DNA of 64,000 bases from the NCBI RefSeq assembly GCF_036016195.1, contig NZ_JAYWTM010000001.1, positions 1 through 64,000 of the forward strand, given 5' to 3'. The notes below the pieces were generated by a model. It had not been told where the DNA came from. It saw only the letters and a list, made by a program, of their open reading frames with translations, and searched no databases. This stretch comes from Brenneria populi. GTDB taxonomy: Bacteria > Pseudomonadota > Gammaproteobacteria > Enterobacterales > Enterobacteriaceae. Made by a program: the position numbers and the translations under genes. Positions 44,710 through 53,436 of this stretch are shown in pieces. Each line of letters begins with the position of its first letter. Position 1 is the first letter of the stretch.

Positions 44710-45192
44710 ATGTCACAACTGACGCATATTAACGCCGACGGCGAAGCGATGATGGTGGATGTCTCCGCCAAGGCGGACAGCGTGCGCGAAGCGCGGGCGG
44801 AAGCTTTTGTCGCCATGGCCCCGCAGACGCTGTCGATGATTATCGAGGGCCGCCACCACAAGGGCGACGTGTTCGCCACCGCGCGCATCGCCGGCATTCA
44901 GGCGGCGAAACGCACCTGGGAGCTGATCCCGCTTTGTCATCCGCTGCTGCTGAGCAACGTGGCGGTGGAGCTTGAGGCCCAGCCCGAGCATAATCGGGTG
45001 CGCATCGAAGCGCTGTGCCGCCTGACCGGGAAAACCGGGGTGGAAATGGAAGCGCTGACGGCGGCTTCGGTCGCGGCCTTGACGATTTATGATATGTGTA
45101 AAGCGGTACAGAAGGATATGACGATCGGCCCGGTGCGCCTGCTGGCGAAAAGCGGCGGCAAATCCGGCGATTTTAAGGCGGACGCATCATGA
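44710..45192 (+). CDS. moaC: Cyclic pyranopterin monophosphate synthase MoaC
   Basis: Converts the MoaA product into cyclic pyranopterin monophosphate. 160 residues with MVDVSAKADSVREARAEA, WELIPLCHPLLLSNV, TGKTGVEMEALTAASVAALTIYDMCKAVQKDM and the catalytic lysine in LLAKSGGKSGDF. Its stop overlaps the moaD start (ATGA). Confidence 0.97.
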   Translation: MSQLTHINADGEAMMVDVSAKADSVREARAEAFVAMAPQTLSMIIEGRHHKGDVFATARIAGIQAAKRTWELIPLCHPLLLSNVAVELEAQPEHNRVRIEALCRLTGKTGVEMEALTAASVAALTIYDMCKAVQKDMTIGPVRLLAKSGGKSGDFKADAS

Positions 45193-45434
45193 TTAACGTA
45201 CTGTTTTTCGCCCAGGTGCGCGAACTGACCGATACGGACGGCATGACGCTGCCGGCGCACTACGCCACGGTGGAGGAACTGCGCCTGGCGTTGTGCGGCC
45301 GGGGCGAGCGCTGGGCGCTGGCGCTGGAGTCCGGCAGGCTGCTGGCGGCGGTCAACCAGTCGCTGGTAGAGATGCGCCACCCGCTGCGGGACGGCGATGA
45401 AGTCGCCTTTTTCCCGCCGGTAACGGGAGGATAA
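45189..45434 (+). CDS. moaD: Molybdopterin synthase sulfur-carrier subunit MoaD
   Basis: An 81-residue ubiquitin-like sulfur carrier ending VTGG, whose terminal glycine is adenylated by MoeB and thiocarboxylated. DGDEVAFFPPVTGG is the usual ending. ATGA overlap with moaC indicates translational coupling. Confidence 0.96.
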   Translation: MINVLFFAQVRELTDTDGMTLPAHYATVEELRLALCGRGERWALALESGRLLAAVNQSLVEMRHPLRDGDEVAFFPPVTGG

Positions 45435-45436
45435 TC

Positions 45437-45907
45437 ATGGCGGAGACGCGAATTCGCGTGGGCGAAGAAAATTTTGATGTGGGCGACGAGTACCGCTGGC
45501 TGGCGCAAAGCGATGAAGACGGCGCGGTGGTGACCTTTACCGGCAAGGTACGCAACCATAATCTGGCTGAGCGCGTCAGCGCGCTGACGCTGGAGCATTA
45601 CCCCGGCATGACGGAAAAGGCGCTGGATGAGATTGTCGCGCTGGCGCGCGAACGCTGGCCGCTGCCGCGGGTAAGCGTTATTCATCGCATCGGGGCGCTC
45701 TATCCCGGCGATGAGATTGTCTTTGTCGGCGTCAGCGCCGCGCACCGCAGCGCGGCGTTTGACGCGGCGCAGTTTATTATGGACTACCTTAAAACGCGCG
45801 CGCCGTTCTGGAAACGCGAGGCTACGGCGGAGGGCGAACGCTGGGTGGCGTCGCGCGCCAGCGACGCGCAGGCGGCGCGGCGCTGGTCAGAGGCCGGAAG
45901 CGACTGA
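45437..45907 (+). CDS. moaE: Molybdopterin synthase catalytic subunit MoaE
   Basis: Large subunit that transfers sulfur to cyclic pyranopterin monophosphate. 156 residues with GAVVTFTGKVRNHN, LTLEHYPGMTEKAL, HRIGALYPGDEIVFVGV and the catalytic MDYLKTRAPFWKRE with its lysines. It ends slightly longer than E. coli MoaE (150). Last gene of the operon; a repeat element follows. Confidence 0.96.
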   Translation: MAETRIRVGEENFDVGDEYRWLAQSDEDGAVVTFTGKVRNHNLAERVSALTLEHYPGMTEKALDEIVALARERWPLPRVSVIHRIGALYPGDEIVFVGVSAAHRSAAFDAAQFIMDYLKTRAPFWKREATAEGERWVASRASDAQAARRWSEAGSD

Positions 45908-45941
45908 ATTTATGTGTTAGGATAAAAGAAGGCGAGACGCG

Positions 45942-46040
45942 GAATGCTGGTCGCTTAGGCCGGTTTTAGGAGAAACGCCGGAGGAGGTTCCCGCAGGGAC
46001 GCCTCGCCCCGGGTATCTCGATGCTTAAACGATCGGCATT
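45942..46040 (+). mobile_element. ~100-bp inverted-end repeat, complete copy B1
   Basis: Starts GAATGCTGGTCGCTTAGGC and ends GCTTAAACGATCGGCATT; the ends are imperfect inverted repeats. It is flanked by AGGCGAGACGCG (45930-45941) and AGGCGCGACGCG (46041-46052), a 12-bp direct repeat with one mismatch. The interior has an imperfect inverted repeat around GGAGGTTCCCGCAGGGACGC. It encodes nothing. Confidence 0.72.
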
Positions 46041-46094
46041 AGGCGCGACGCGCCGTCTCTTACGTTATAACTTACTGCAAACAAAGGTAGCATC

Positions 46095-46805
46095 ATGGAC
46101 AGATATCCACGCTCGGGCGATTCGATTGTCGAACGCGCGCAGACGGGTCTTCAAGCCTATATGGCGCAGGTCTACGGCTGGATGACCTGCGGATTACTGC
46201 TTACGGCGTTTGTGTCGTGGTATGCCGCGAACACGCCTGCCGTACTCAATTTCGTTTTCTCCAGCCAGATTACTTTCTTCGGCCTGATCATCGTTCAACT
46301 GGGGCTGGTGTTCGTTATCTCCGGGATGGTGCAGCGCTTGAGCGGCGGGGTGGCTACCAGCCTGTTTATGCTCTATTCGGCGTTGACCGGACTGACGCTC
46401 TCCAGCATTTTTATTCTGTACTCCGGCGAGTCGATCGCCAGCACCTTTGTGATCACCGCCGGCATGTTCGGGGCCATGAGCCTGTATGGCTACACCACCA
46501 AGCGTGACCTGAGCGGCTTCGGCAGCCTGCTGTTTATGGCGCTGATCGGCATTGTGCTGGCTTCGCTGGTTAACCTGTGGCTGAAAAGCGACGCGCTGAT
46601 GTGGGCGGTGACCTATATCGGGGTGGTGGTGTTCGTCGGTCTGACGGCGTACGACACGCAGAAACTGAAAGGCATCGGCGCGCAGCTGGCCGTGGATGAC
46701 AAGGATAACTTCCGTAAATACTCAATCGTCGGCGCGCTGACGCTGTATCTGGACTTTATCAACCTGTTCTTGATGCTGCTGCGCATTTTCGGCAACCGTC
46801 GTTAA
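46095..46805 (+). CDS. ybhL: Bax inhibitor-1-family membrane protein YbhL
   Basis: A 236-residue BI-1/YccA-family protein with about seven helices. It begins DRYPRSGDSIVERAQTGLQAYMAQVYGWMTCGLLLTAF and contains SLYGYTTKRDLSGFGSLLFMALIGIVLASLVNLWL and VFVGLTAYDTQKLKG, the family's conserved aspartate region. The role may involve calcium leak or membrane stress. Position after moaE matches E. coli. Confidence 0.94.
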   Translation: MDRYPRSGDSIVERAQTGLQAYMAQVYGWMTCGLLLTAFVSWYAANTPAVLNFVFSSQITFFGLIIVQLGLVFVISGMVQRLSGGVATSLFMLYSALTGLTLSSIFILYSGESIASTFVITAGMFGAMSLYGYTTKRDLSGFGSLLFMALIGIVLASLVNLWLKSDALMWAVTYIGVVVFVGLTAYDTQKLKGIGAQLAVDDKDNFRKYSIVGALTLYLDFINLFLMLLRIFGNRR

Positions 46806-46837
46806 GTTTTCCCTGCGCTTGCGCCAGCCGCGCCCTC

Positions 46838-46872
46838 AGCGAATCCCCGCCTTGCCGCGGGGATTCGCTTTC
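46838..46872 (+). terminator. Strong hairpin after ybhL
   Basis: AGCGAATCCCCGC (46838-46850) pairs perfectly with GCGGGGATTCGCT (46857-46869), followed by TT. Confidence 0.75.
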
Positions 46873-46937
46873 CCGCAGGTACGCGATATGCGCATTAAGC
46901 AACGGGTAGCCCTTTTGCCTACTGGTATGGCGCAACT

Positions 46938-47342
46938 ATGTTTCCACTAAAAAAACGCACTCCCTGGCTGAGCCGGTTGCGCCGCTGGGCCGGCGGCATC
47001 AAGCGCGATACTTATGCGCTGTGGCTGGCCGCCCGCGATCGGCGCACGCCCTGGTATGCAAAAATCGTCGCCATACTGGTGGTGGGGTATGCCATCTCGC
47101 CTATTGATCTGATCCCGGATTTTATACCCGTGCTGGGGTATCTGGACGACGCGATTCTGGTGCCGCTCGGCATCATGCTGGCGATACGCCTGATTCCGAA
47201 GCCGCTGCTGGCGGAGCTGCGCGGCAAAGCGCAGGCGAGCATCGACCGGCGTTCCGGCTATTGGGCGGCGGCGCTGATTATCGCGCTGTGGGCCCTGGCC
47301 CTGCTATGGCTAATGCGCTATTTAAGCCGGCTTTCCTTCTAA
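46938..47342 (+). CDS. YkvA-like DUF1232 membrane protein
   Basis: A 134-residue protein of the DUF1232/YkvA family. The core is DTYALWLAARDRRTPWYAKIVAILVVGYAISPIDLIPDFIPVLGYLDDAILVPLGIMLAIRLIP, which is diagnostic. A C-terminal membrane helix (YWAAALIIALWALALLWLM) follows. Function unknown. E. coli has no gene of this kind at this position. Confidence 0.88.
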   Translation: MFPLKKRTPWLSRLRRWAGGIKRDTYALWLAARDRRTPWYAKIVAILVVGYAISPIDLIPDFIPVLGYLDDAILVPLGIMLAIRLIPKPLLAELRGKAQASIDRRSGYWAAALIIALWALALLWLMRYLSRLSF

Positions 47343-47404
47343 TGCCTCCGGCCTGAGACGCCCGATTCAGCCGCCGTTTTTCATCGCCCGCGTCCTATTC
47401 CGCC

Positions 47405-48511
47405 TCAGGCGATATTGCGCCGGAATATGGCGTACGCGGCGGACCCCGTGGTGACGATAATCACCAGCAGCGGCCACAGACTTTTCCAGACGATCGAAAA
47501 ATCGGCGTCTTTCAGGTAGATCTGCTTGGTGATCTCGGTGAAGTGGCGGATAGGGTTAATCCAGGTGACGTTCTGTAGCCACTGCGGCATGTTCTCCACC
47601 GGCGAAACATAGCCGGATAGCAAAATCGCCGGCATCAGAAACACAAATACGCCGATAAACGCCTGCTGCTGGGTGGCGCAAACGGAGGAGATCAGCAGCC
47701 CGAACCCGACCAGCGACAGGCCGTAAATCAGGATAGTGGGGTAAAATAGCAGCAGCGAGCCGGCGAAGGGGATCTGGTAGGCGAAGATCCCGGCCAGCAG
47801 CACGATGGTGGCCTGGAAGGTGGCGACGATCAGCGCAGGCACCGCCTTACCGACAAATATCTGCCAGGTCGACAGCGGCGAAACCAGCAACTGTTCCAGC
47901 GTTCCCTGTTCACGCTCGCGGGCGACGGACAGCGCGGTGACGATCAGTACGCCGATAGTGGTGATCAGGGCGATCAGCGAAGGCACCACAAACCATTTAT
48001 AATCCAGATTCGGGTTATACCAGTGGCGGACCACCAGCTCGCTATTGTTGATTTTCGCGCTGTCGCCCAGCAGTTCGAGCTGGTAATCCCGCACGATTTT
48101 CTGCACGTAGCCGGCGGCGATCTGGGCGCTGTTGGAACGGCGGCCGTCCAATATAATCTGCAGGGCGGCGCTTTCGCCGCGGGCGATATTGCGGGAAAAC
48201 TGCGGCGGAAAACGGATGACCAGCAACGCGCGCTGGTTATCCATCGTCGGCGCGATCTCCTGCGACGCATGCAGCAGCCGCACGTTGGAGAACGCTTTGG
48301 CCTTGGCGAAACGCTGCGTGAGCTCGACGGCAGCCTGCCCGTTATCCTCGCTGTAGATGGCGATGGTGGTGTTGGTGACGTCCAGCGTGGCGGCGAAGGG
48401 AAACAGCCCCACTTGGATCACCACGGGCAGCATCAGTATGGCGCGCGTTTGCGGTTCGCGCAGCAGCGACTGAAGTTCCTTGATAATCAATGTCCACAGG
48501 CGATGAAACAT
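47405..48511 (-). CDS. ybhR: ABC exporter permease YbhR
   Basis: ABC-2-type permease of the YbhFSR exporter (368 residues), which in E. coli exports drugs and cations. One N-terminal helix, a large periplasmic domain (about 45-170), then five helices including VAREREQGTLEQLLVSPLSTWQIFVGKAVPALIVATFQ and MPAILLSGYVSPVENMPQWLQ. Last gene of cecR-ybhG-ybhF-ybhS-ybhR. Confidence 0.94.
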   Translation of the reverse strand: MFHRLWTLIIKELQSLLREPQTRAILMLPVVIQVGLFPFAATLDVTNTTIAIYSEDNGQAAVELTQRFAKAKAFSNVRLLHASQEIAPTMDNQRALLVIRFPPQFSRNIARGESAALQIILDGRRSNSAQIAAGYVQKIVRDYQLELLGDSAKINNSELVVRHWYNPNLDYKWFVVPSLIALITTIGVLIVTALSVAREREQGTLEQLLVSPLSTWQIFVGKAVPALIVATFQATIVLLAGIFAYQIPFAGSLLLFYPTILIYGLSLVGFGLLISSVCATQQQAFIGVFVFLMPAILLSGYVSPVENMPQWLQNVTWINPIRHFTEITKQIYLKDADFSIVWKSLWPLLVIIVTTGSAAYAIFRRNIA

Positions 48512-48520
48512 GTTGGCTCC

Positions 48521-49666
48521 CTAGTCCAGTCTGCGCTGGGTTTTCCAGGCGGTGATGCCGATGAATACCGCGGCGGAGGCGATAAGAAACAGCAGGTTGA
48601 TAAACAGCACGCTGGCGATATTGCCCGCCAGAAACAGCGTCTGCAGCGTACTGACGAAGTAACGCGCGGGAATCAGATAGGAGACGGCCCGCACCGGCGC
48701 CGGCATGCTGTCGATTTCAAAAATAAAGCCGGAGAGCATCACGGCGGGCAGGAATCCGATATTCAGCGCCATCATGGCGGCGTTGAACTGGTTTTTCGTC
48801 AGCGTGGAAATCAGCAGCCCCATCCCCAGCGTGCTGGCGAGAAACAGGCTGCTGATGCCGAACAGTATCAGCAGCGAACCGCGGTACGGCACCTGCATAA
48901 CGAACCGGGCGACCGCCACGCACAGCACCATGGCGATCATGCCGAGAACGTAGTAGGGGATGAGCTTCGCCAGCAGCAGTTCGGCCCGGGTCACCTGCGT
49001 GGAGAGCAGCGCCTCCATGGTGCCGCGCTCCCATTCGCGGGCTATCACCAGCGAGGTCAAGATCGCGCCGATAACGGTCATGATGATGGTGATGGCGCCG
49101 GGCACGATAAAGTGCTGGCTGATGGCGGCGGGGTTGAACCAGTAACGCTGCTGCACCTCGATTAATTGGCTGAACGTCTGGCCGTCGTCGCCGGCGCGCT
49201 GCTGCTGCCAGATAAGCCATATTCCCTGCGCATAGGCCTGCACGAAGTTGGCGGTGTTGGGCTCGGAGCCGTCGGTGATCACCTGAATGGGGGCGCTAAC
49301 CGAGGCGCGCGCCATCTGTTCGGCGAAATTAACCGGAATCACAATCAGCCCGCGGATGCGGCCGGCCTGCATCATCTGGATAAGCTGTTGGCGATTGTCG
49401 CCGACGGTCGGGGAGATAAAGGGCGACGCGCCGAATGCCGCCGCCAGATCCAGCGCGTCTTCGCTTTGCTGCTCGATCAGAATACCGACGCGCAGGCGGC
49501 TGGAATCAAGGTTGATGCCGTAGCCGAAGATAAACAGCAGCAGCATGGGGATGACGAAGGCGATCAGCCCGCTGCTCGGGTCGCGCAGGATTTGCCGCGT
49601 CTCTTTCAGGCATAGCGCGCGCAGACGACGCCAGGAAAAGCGGGTGCTCTCTTGCCGGTTATCCAT
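48521..49666 (-). CDS. ybhS: ABC exporter permease YbhS
   Basis: Second ABC-2 permease, 381 residues from ATG 49666, overlapping the end of ybhF by eight bases. It has LKETRQILRDPSSGLIAFVIPMLLLFIFGYGINLD, VITDGSEPNTANFVQAYAQGIW, VAREWERGTMEALLSTQVTRAELLLAKLIPYY and LPAVMLSGFIFEIDSMPAPVRAVSYLIPARYF. All align closely with E. coli YbhS as I recall it. Confidence 0.95.
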   Translation of the reverse strand: MDNRQESTRFSWRRLRALCLKETRQILRDPSSGLIAFVIPMLLLFIFGYGINLDSSRLRVGILIEQQSEDALDLAAAFGASPFISPTVGDNRQQLIQMMQAGRIRGLIVIPVNFAEQMARASVSAPIQVITDGSEPNTANFVQAYAQGIWLIWQQQRAGDDGQTFSQLIEVQQRYWFNPAAISQHFIVPGAITIIMTVIGAILTSLVIAREWERGTMEALLSTQVTRAELLLAKLIPYYVLGMIAMVLCVAVARFVMQVPYRGSLLILFGISSLFLASTLGMGLLISTLTKNQFNAAMMALNIGFLPAVMLSGFIFEIDSMPAPVRAVSYLIPARYFVSTLQTLFLAGNIASVLFINLLFLIASAAVFIGITAWKTQRRLD

Positions 49667-51401
49667 GATTGTGCTCCCGGTCATAGTCTTGGATCAGCGT
49701 AATAAAGGCCTGTTCCATGGTGGGGGACGGGGTCTGCTCGTCGGCGGCCTTTTGCTTTAGGTCGTCCGGCGTGCCGGCGGCGATCAGCTTGCCGTGATAC
49801 ACCAGCCCGATGCGGTCGCAGTATTCGGCTTCATCCATAAAGTGGGTGGTCACCATGACCGTCACGCCTTTGTTCACCATGCCGTTGATATGGATCCAGA
49901 ACTCCCGGCGGGTGAGGGGGTCGACGCCGGAAGTCGGTTCATCCAGGAACAGAATATCCGGCTCGTGCATAAGGGCGCAGGCCAGCGCCAGGCGCTGTTT
50001 GAAGCCCAGCGGCAGCGCGTCGGGCGTTTGGTGGTAAATCGGCTGGAAATTGAACGCTTTCTCCATCGCGGCCATTTTGTCCCGCTGCGCCGCGCCCTGC
50101 AGGCCGTATACGCCGGAGAAGAAGCGCAGGTTCTGCTCCACCGTCAGGTTGCCGTACAGCGAAAACTTCTGCGCCATATAGCCCAAATGCTGGCGCGCTT
50201 TGCCGGAGCTGGTTTTCAGATCCATATCCAGCACCAGCGCCCTGCCGTCCGTCGGCACCAGCAGGCCGCACATCATCTTGAACGTGGTGGACTTCCCCGC
50301 GCCGTTGGGGCCGAGCAGGCCGAAAATTTCGCCGCGCCGCACCTTGAAGCTGACGTGGTCGGTGGCGGCGAAGTCGCCGAACTTTTTCGTCAGTTGACGG
50401 GCTTCGATCACCGTTTCCTCGCCATCGATCTCAATTACCGGCATGATTTTCGCCAGCGAGGATTCGCTGGCCGGGCCGCCGCCCAGCAGATCGATAAACG
50501 CATCCTCAAAACGCGGCTCGGTCTCCGTCATGCTCTCCGCGGGCAATGCCAGCGCCGACAGCAGCGCCTTGCGGTCCGCGTCGGGTTTGAGGATCAGCCG
50601 CACATACTGCCCCTGGATAACGCCGTCGCTAACCTGCGGCTGGCGCAGGGCGCGCTGCAACAGTTTGCGGTGGCTTGCGCCGCGGGCGCCGACCAGTACG
50701 CAGCGGCCGGTCATTTTTTCCGTCAGCTCCCGGGGTTCGCCGCGGTAAAGCTGTTCTCCTTCATTAAGCAGCAGAATATCCCGACATTGCTCCGCTTCAT
50801 CCAGGTAGGAGGTGCTCCATACGATCAGCATGCCTTCATCGGCCAACTCATGCACCATACGCCACAGCTCGCGGCGGGAGATGGGATCGACGCCGACGCC
50901 GGGCTCGTCCAGCAGCAACACTTTCGGCTGTCCCAGCAGCGTGCAGGCCAGTCCCAGCTTCTGCTTCATCCCGCCGGAGAGTTTGCCGGCCAGCCGGGCG
51001 GTAAAACGGGTCAGATCGGTGAACGACAGCAGCCGAACGAAGGTTTCTTTTCGCGCGGCGCCGGTGATGCCGCGCAGGTCGGCGTACAGATTCAGGTTTT
51101 CCAGCACCGTCAGGTCTTCATACAGCCCGAATTTTTGCGGCATATACCCCAGGATGGCGTGGAGTTGCCGATCCTGCCTGATGGGGTCGAGGCCCGCCAC
51201 CCGCACGCCGCCGCCGCTGGGGGTTAATAAACCGGCCAGCATGCGCAGCAGCGTGGTTTTGCCCGCCCCGTCCGGGCCGACCAGCCCGGTGACGGCGCCG
51301 GGCTGGATTTGTCCGCTCAGACTGGCCAGCGCGGGCTTATCCTGTCCCGGAAAGCGTTTTTCCAGCGCTGTTATCTCGATGCGCGCGCCGGTGTCATTCA
51401 T
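49659..51401 (-). CDS. ybhF: ABC exporter double ATPase YbhF
   Basis: A 580-residue protein of two fused ABC ATPase domains. The first has GPDGAGKTTLLRMLAGLL, LSGGMKQKLGLACTLLGQPKVLLLDEPGVGVDP. The second has GPNGAGKSTTFKMMCGLL, LGFKQRLALACALMHEPDILFLDEPTSGVDP and MVTTHFMDEAEYC. The canonical signature is altered in the second domain (PLGFKQR) as in other YbhF proteins. Drives the YbhR/YbhS channel. Confidence 0.95.
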   Translation of the reverse strand: MNDTGARIEITALEKRFPGQDKPALASLSGQIQPGAVTGLVGPDGAGKTTLLRMLAGLLTPSGGGVRVAGLDPIRQDRQLHAILGYMPQKFGLYEDLTVLENLNLYADLRGITGAARKETFVRLLSFTDLTRFTARLAGKLSGGMKQKLGLACTLLGQPKVLLLDEPGVGVDPISRRELWRMVHELADEGMLIVWSTSYLDEAEQCRDILLLNEGEQLYRGEPRELTEKMTGRCVLVGARGASHRKLLQRALRQPQVSDGVIQGQYVRLILKPDADRKALLSALALPAESMTETEPRFEDAFIDLLGGGPASESSLAKIMPVIEIDGEETVIEARQLTKKFGDFAATDHVSFKVRRGEIFGLLGPNGAGKSTTFKMMCGLLVPTDGRALVLDMDLKTSSGKARQHLGYMAQKFSLYGNLTVEQNLRFFSGVYGLQGAAQRDKMAAMEKAFNFQPIYHQTPDALPLGFKQRLALACALMHEPDILFLDEPTSGVDPLTRREFWIHINGMVNKGVTVMVTTHFMDEAEYCDRIGLVYHGKLIAAGTPDDLKQKAADEQTPSPTMEQAFITLIQDYDREHNHG

Positions 51402-52395
51402 GGCCGGAGGCGTCCTGAGAGAAACGCAGCGTCACCGGCATTCCCTGGCGCAGGTGCTCATCGGCGTCGTTAACCACGATACGCAGGCGGTAGACCAGAT
51501 CGGTGCGCAGATCTTCGGTCTCTACGCTTTTCGGCGTGAATTCGGCGCTGGAGGAGACAAAGCCGATTTGGCCGTGATAGGGCGTCTCCGGTCTGCCGTC
51601 GGTATATACCAGAATGCGGTTGCCCGGCACGGCGCGGCCCAAATCTTTTTCGCTAATGTAGGCGCGCACCCAGACGGGATGGGTCAACGACAGGGTAAAG
51701 ACCGTACCGCCGGCGCTCAACATGCTGCCGTTTTCCACCGCCCGGGTCAGAATGACGCCGGCGGAGGGGGAGGTCAGCTCGGTATCCCGCAGATCCAGTT
51801 CAGCCTGCGCCTGGGCGGCCTCAGCCTGGGCCAGCGTCGCCTGCGCGGCGGCGATCTCCTGCGGACGGTTGCCGTTTTGGTACTGTTTCATCTTATCTTT
51901 GGCGCCCTGCAGGGTCGCTAACGCCTGATTACGCGTGGTTTTGGCATCTTCCAGCGCATCGGCGGAGATAGTCCGTTTGCTCCACAGCCCTTGCTGGCGG
52001 CGGTAGAAGCTGTCGGCGTAGTCGTAAGCCGCCTGGCTTTGCACCAGTTGGGCGCGCACCTGTTCGATCTCTTCGCGGCGATACCCTTCCCGCAGCAGAT
52101 CCAACTGCGCTTTGGCGCTGGCGACGTTGGCCTGCGCCTGACGGAGCGCGTTTTGATAGGGCGCGCTGTCCAGAGCGGCCAACCGCTGGCCCGGCTGGAT
52201 AGCGTCGCCTTCGTCCACCTTCAACTCCTCCAGCCGCCCGCCGACGCGGAACGCCAGGTTGACCGAACGAATATCGACATTGCCGTAGAGCGTCAAGGGT
52301 TTTTCCTGCTGCTGGCGGTATTGGATCGCGCCATAAACGGCCGCCGCAATCAGGACGATGATAACGATAGCAAAAGCCAGTTTTTTCTTATTCAT
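51394..52395 (-). CDS. ybhG: Membrane-fusion protein YbhG (HlyD family)
   Basis: Periplasmic adaptor of the exporter, 333 residues from ATG 52395. An N-terminal membrane anchor (LAFAIVIIVLIAAAVYGAIQY) precedes the biotinyl-lipoyl segment (VRVGGRLEELKVDEGDAIQPGQRLAALD-like). A long coiled coil covers about 75-205 (SQAAYDYADSFYRRQQGLWSK and QAQAELD repeats). The end has TVFTLSLTHPVWVRAYISEKDLGR. It overlaps cecR and ybhF at its ends. Confidence 0.94.
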   Translation of the reverse strand: MNKKKLAFAIVIIVLIAAAVYGAIQYRQQQEKPLTLYGNVDIRSVNLAFRVGGRLEELKVDEGDAIQPGQRLAALDSAPYQNALRQAQANVASAKAQLDLLREGYRREEIEQVRAQLVQSQAAYDYADSFYRRQQGLWSKRTISADALEDAKTTRNQALATLQGAKDKMKQYQNGNRPQEIAAAQATLAQAEAAQAQAELDLRDTELTSPSAGVILTRAVENGSMLSAGGTVFTLSLTHPVWVRAYISEKDLGRAVPGNRILVYTDGRPETPYHGQIGFVSSSAEFTPKSVETEDLRTDLVYRLRIVVNDADEHLRQGMPVTLRFSQDASGHE

Positions 52396-53107
52396 CACGC
52401 AATGATTCCTGTATTTGTCGGGTATGGTTGTCCCGCAGTCCGTTGAGGAGAATGTCAAGATGTTCCATCAGGACTTGCTGAATGAGCGTCGTTTCTTCGT
52501 TGCCGATCTCTTTCCAGCCGGCGCGCCAGCGGATGGTTTCCCTGGCGGCGCGAAAGGAAAACGCCTCGCCGATCAGCGCATGGGTATGCACGATAACCTT
52601 GGGATGGTTTGGGTCCATTCCGGTATAGCGCGCGATCAGCGTCGTTAATAACCGGTGCATGGGTTCGATAACCTGCCGATGGATAATCGGGTAGGCGTCC
52701 GTCGGCGAGAGCTGTTCGCGGAATATGATGCGGCTTAGGTTCAGCGTTTCCGTGCGGGTCATCAGGCGGCTGAACGTCAGGATGGCGCGGCGAATATAAT
52801 CCATCAACTGCTCCGGCGGCTGCCGCTGCGGCGCAAGTCGCATAAACGCATCGACTTCCGTCACCAGCGGACGGTAGGTCTGACCAATATAGTCGGCGAT
52901 CCAGCCGGCGGCCGCCAGATATAACCCCTCCTTGGACTGAAAGTGATAGGCGATGGCGGCGATATTCTGCCCGGCGCGGCGGGCGATATCGCGGGTGGTG
53001 GCAGAGTGCGGTCCATATTCGGCGAAGACCTCCAGCGCGGCGTTGATCAGCTGTTGCCGCGTTTGATCGCTGCGGCTGGAAGAGGAGGGCGCGGATTTAT
53101 TGGTCAT
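52388..53107 (-). CDS. cecR: TetR-family regulator CecR (YbiH)
   Basis: Repressor of the ybh exporter operon and rhlE. The 239-residue protein has an N-terminal TetR helix-turn-helix (ALEVFAEYGPHSATTRDIARRAGQNIAAIAYHFQSKEGLYLAAA). A C-terminal ligand domain contains LMTRTETLNLSRIIFREQLSPTDAYPIIH. It heads the operon; a large palindrome lies just upstream. Confidence 0.93.
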   Translation of the reverse strand: MTNKSAPSSSSRSDQTRQQLINAALEVFAEYGPHSATTRDIARRAGQNIAAIAYHFQSKEGLYLAAAGWIADYIGQTYRPLVTEVDAFMRLAPQRQPPEQLMDYIRRAILTFSRLMTRTETLNLSRIIFREQLSPTDAYPIIHRQVIEPMHRLLTTLIARYTGMDPNHPKVIVHTHALIGEAFSFRAARETIRWRAGWKEIGNEETTLIQQVLMEHLDILLNGLRDNHTRQIQESLRDE

Positions 53108-53121
53108 AGGCCGGCTTAAAA

Positions 53122-53147
53122 AAGTTAATCAATCAGATGATTAACTT
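53122..53147. promoter_or_regulatory. CecR operator candidate
   Basis: AAGTTAATCA (53122-53131) and TGATTAACTT (53138-53147) are perfect 10-bp inverted repeats spaced by six bases. They lie 15-40 bp upstream of the cecR start and between divergent cecR and rhlE. A symmetric site of this size suits a TetR dimer pair. Confidence 0.72.
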
Positions 53148-53436
53148 TAGGCTCATTTTGAGTATTTTTAGCGACATCGATCACAAAAACGGCTTTTATG
53201 CCGCCGTGCCGGTGCGAATAATCGCCTCTGCGGCGCGCAGATAAAAATTTCTTAACTTTGGCAATCTCTGCTACAATCGCCGGCAGTTACGCACCGTAGT
53301 TGTGTCCGTTCATCGTGGTTGTTGCTTATGTCGTTATTGTTGCGTTGATGGCGGCCCGGCAAACCCGTCTGATTATCCCTCTGAAAACTACACCGGCTGT
53401 TATCCGGTCAGGGCGGATCTGGAGTTGTTCTCTATT
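53148..53436. other. rhlE leader region
   Basis: No gene is supported. It holds the promoter and a long untranslated leader of rhlE; a frame in phase with rhlE extends upstream but has no ribosome site and is cysteine-rich. Confidence 0.45.

Noticed and set aside
48023..49165. 380-codon plus-strand frame across ybhR and ybhS
   Set aside because: It spans two real convergent-strand genes and their junction, with a repetitive charged translation typical of antisense frames.
49794..51227. 477-codon plus-strand frame opposite ybhF
   Set aside because: It is an antisense shadow of a GC-rich gene with clear ABC ATPase motifs, and its translation is low-complexity in His, Gln and Ala.
53302..53436. 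45-codon N-terminal extension of rhlE
   Set aside because: The extension is cysteine-rich and unlike any RhlE; the family N terminus begins at 53437.
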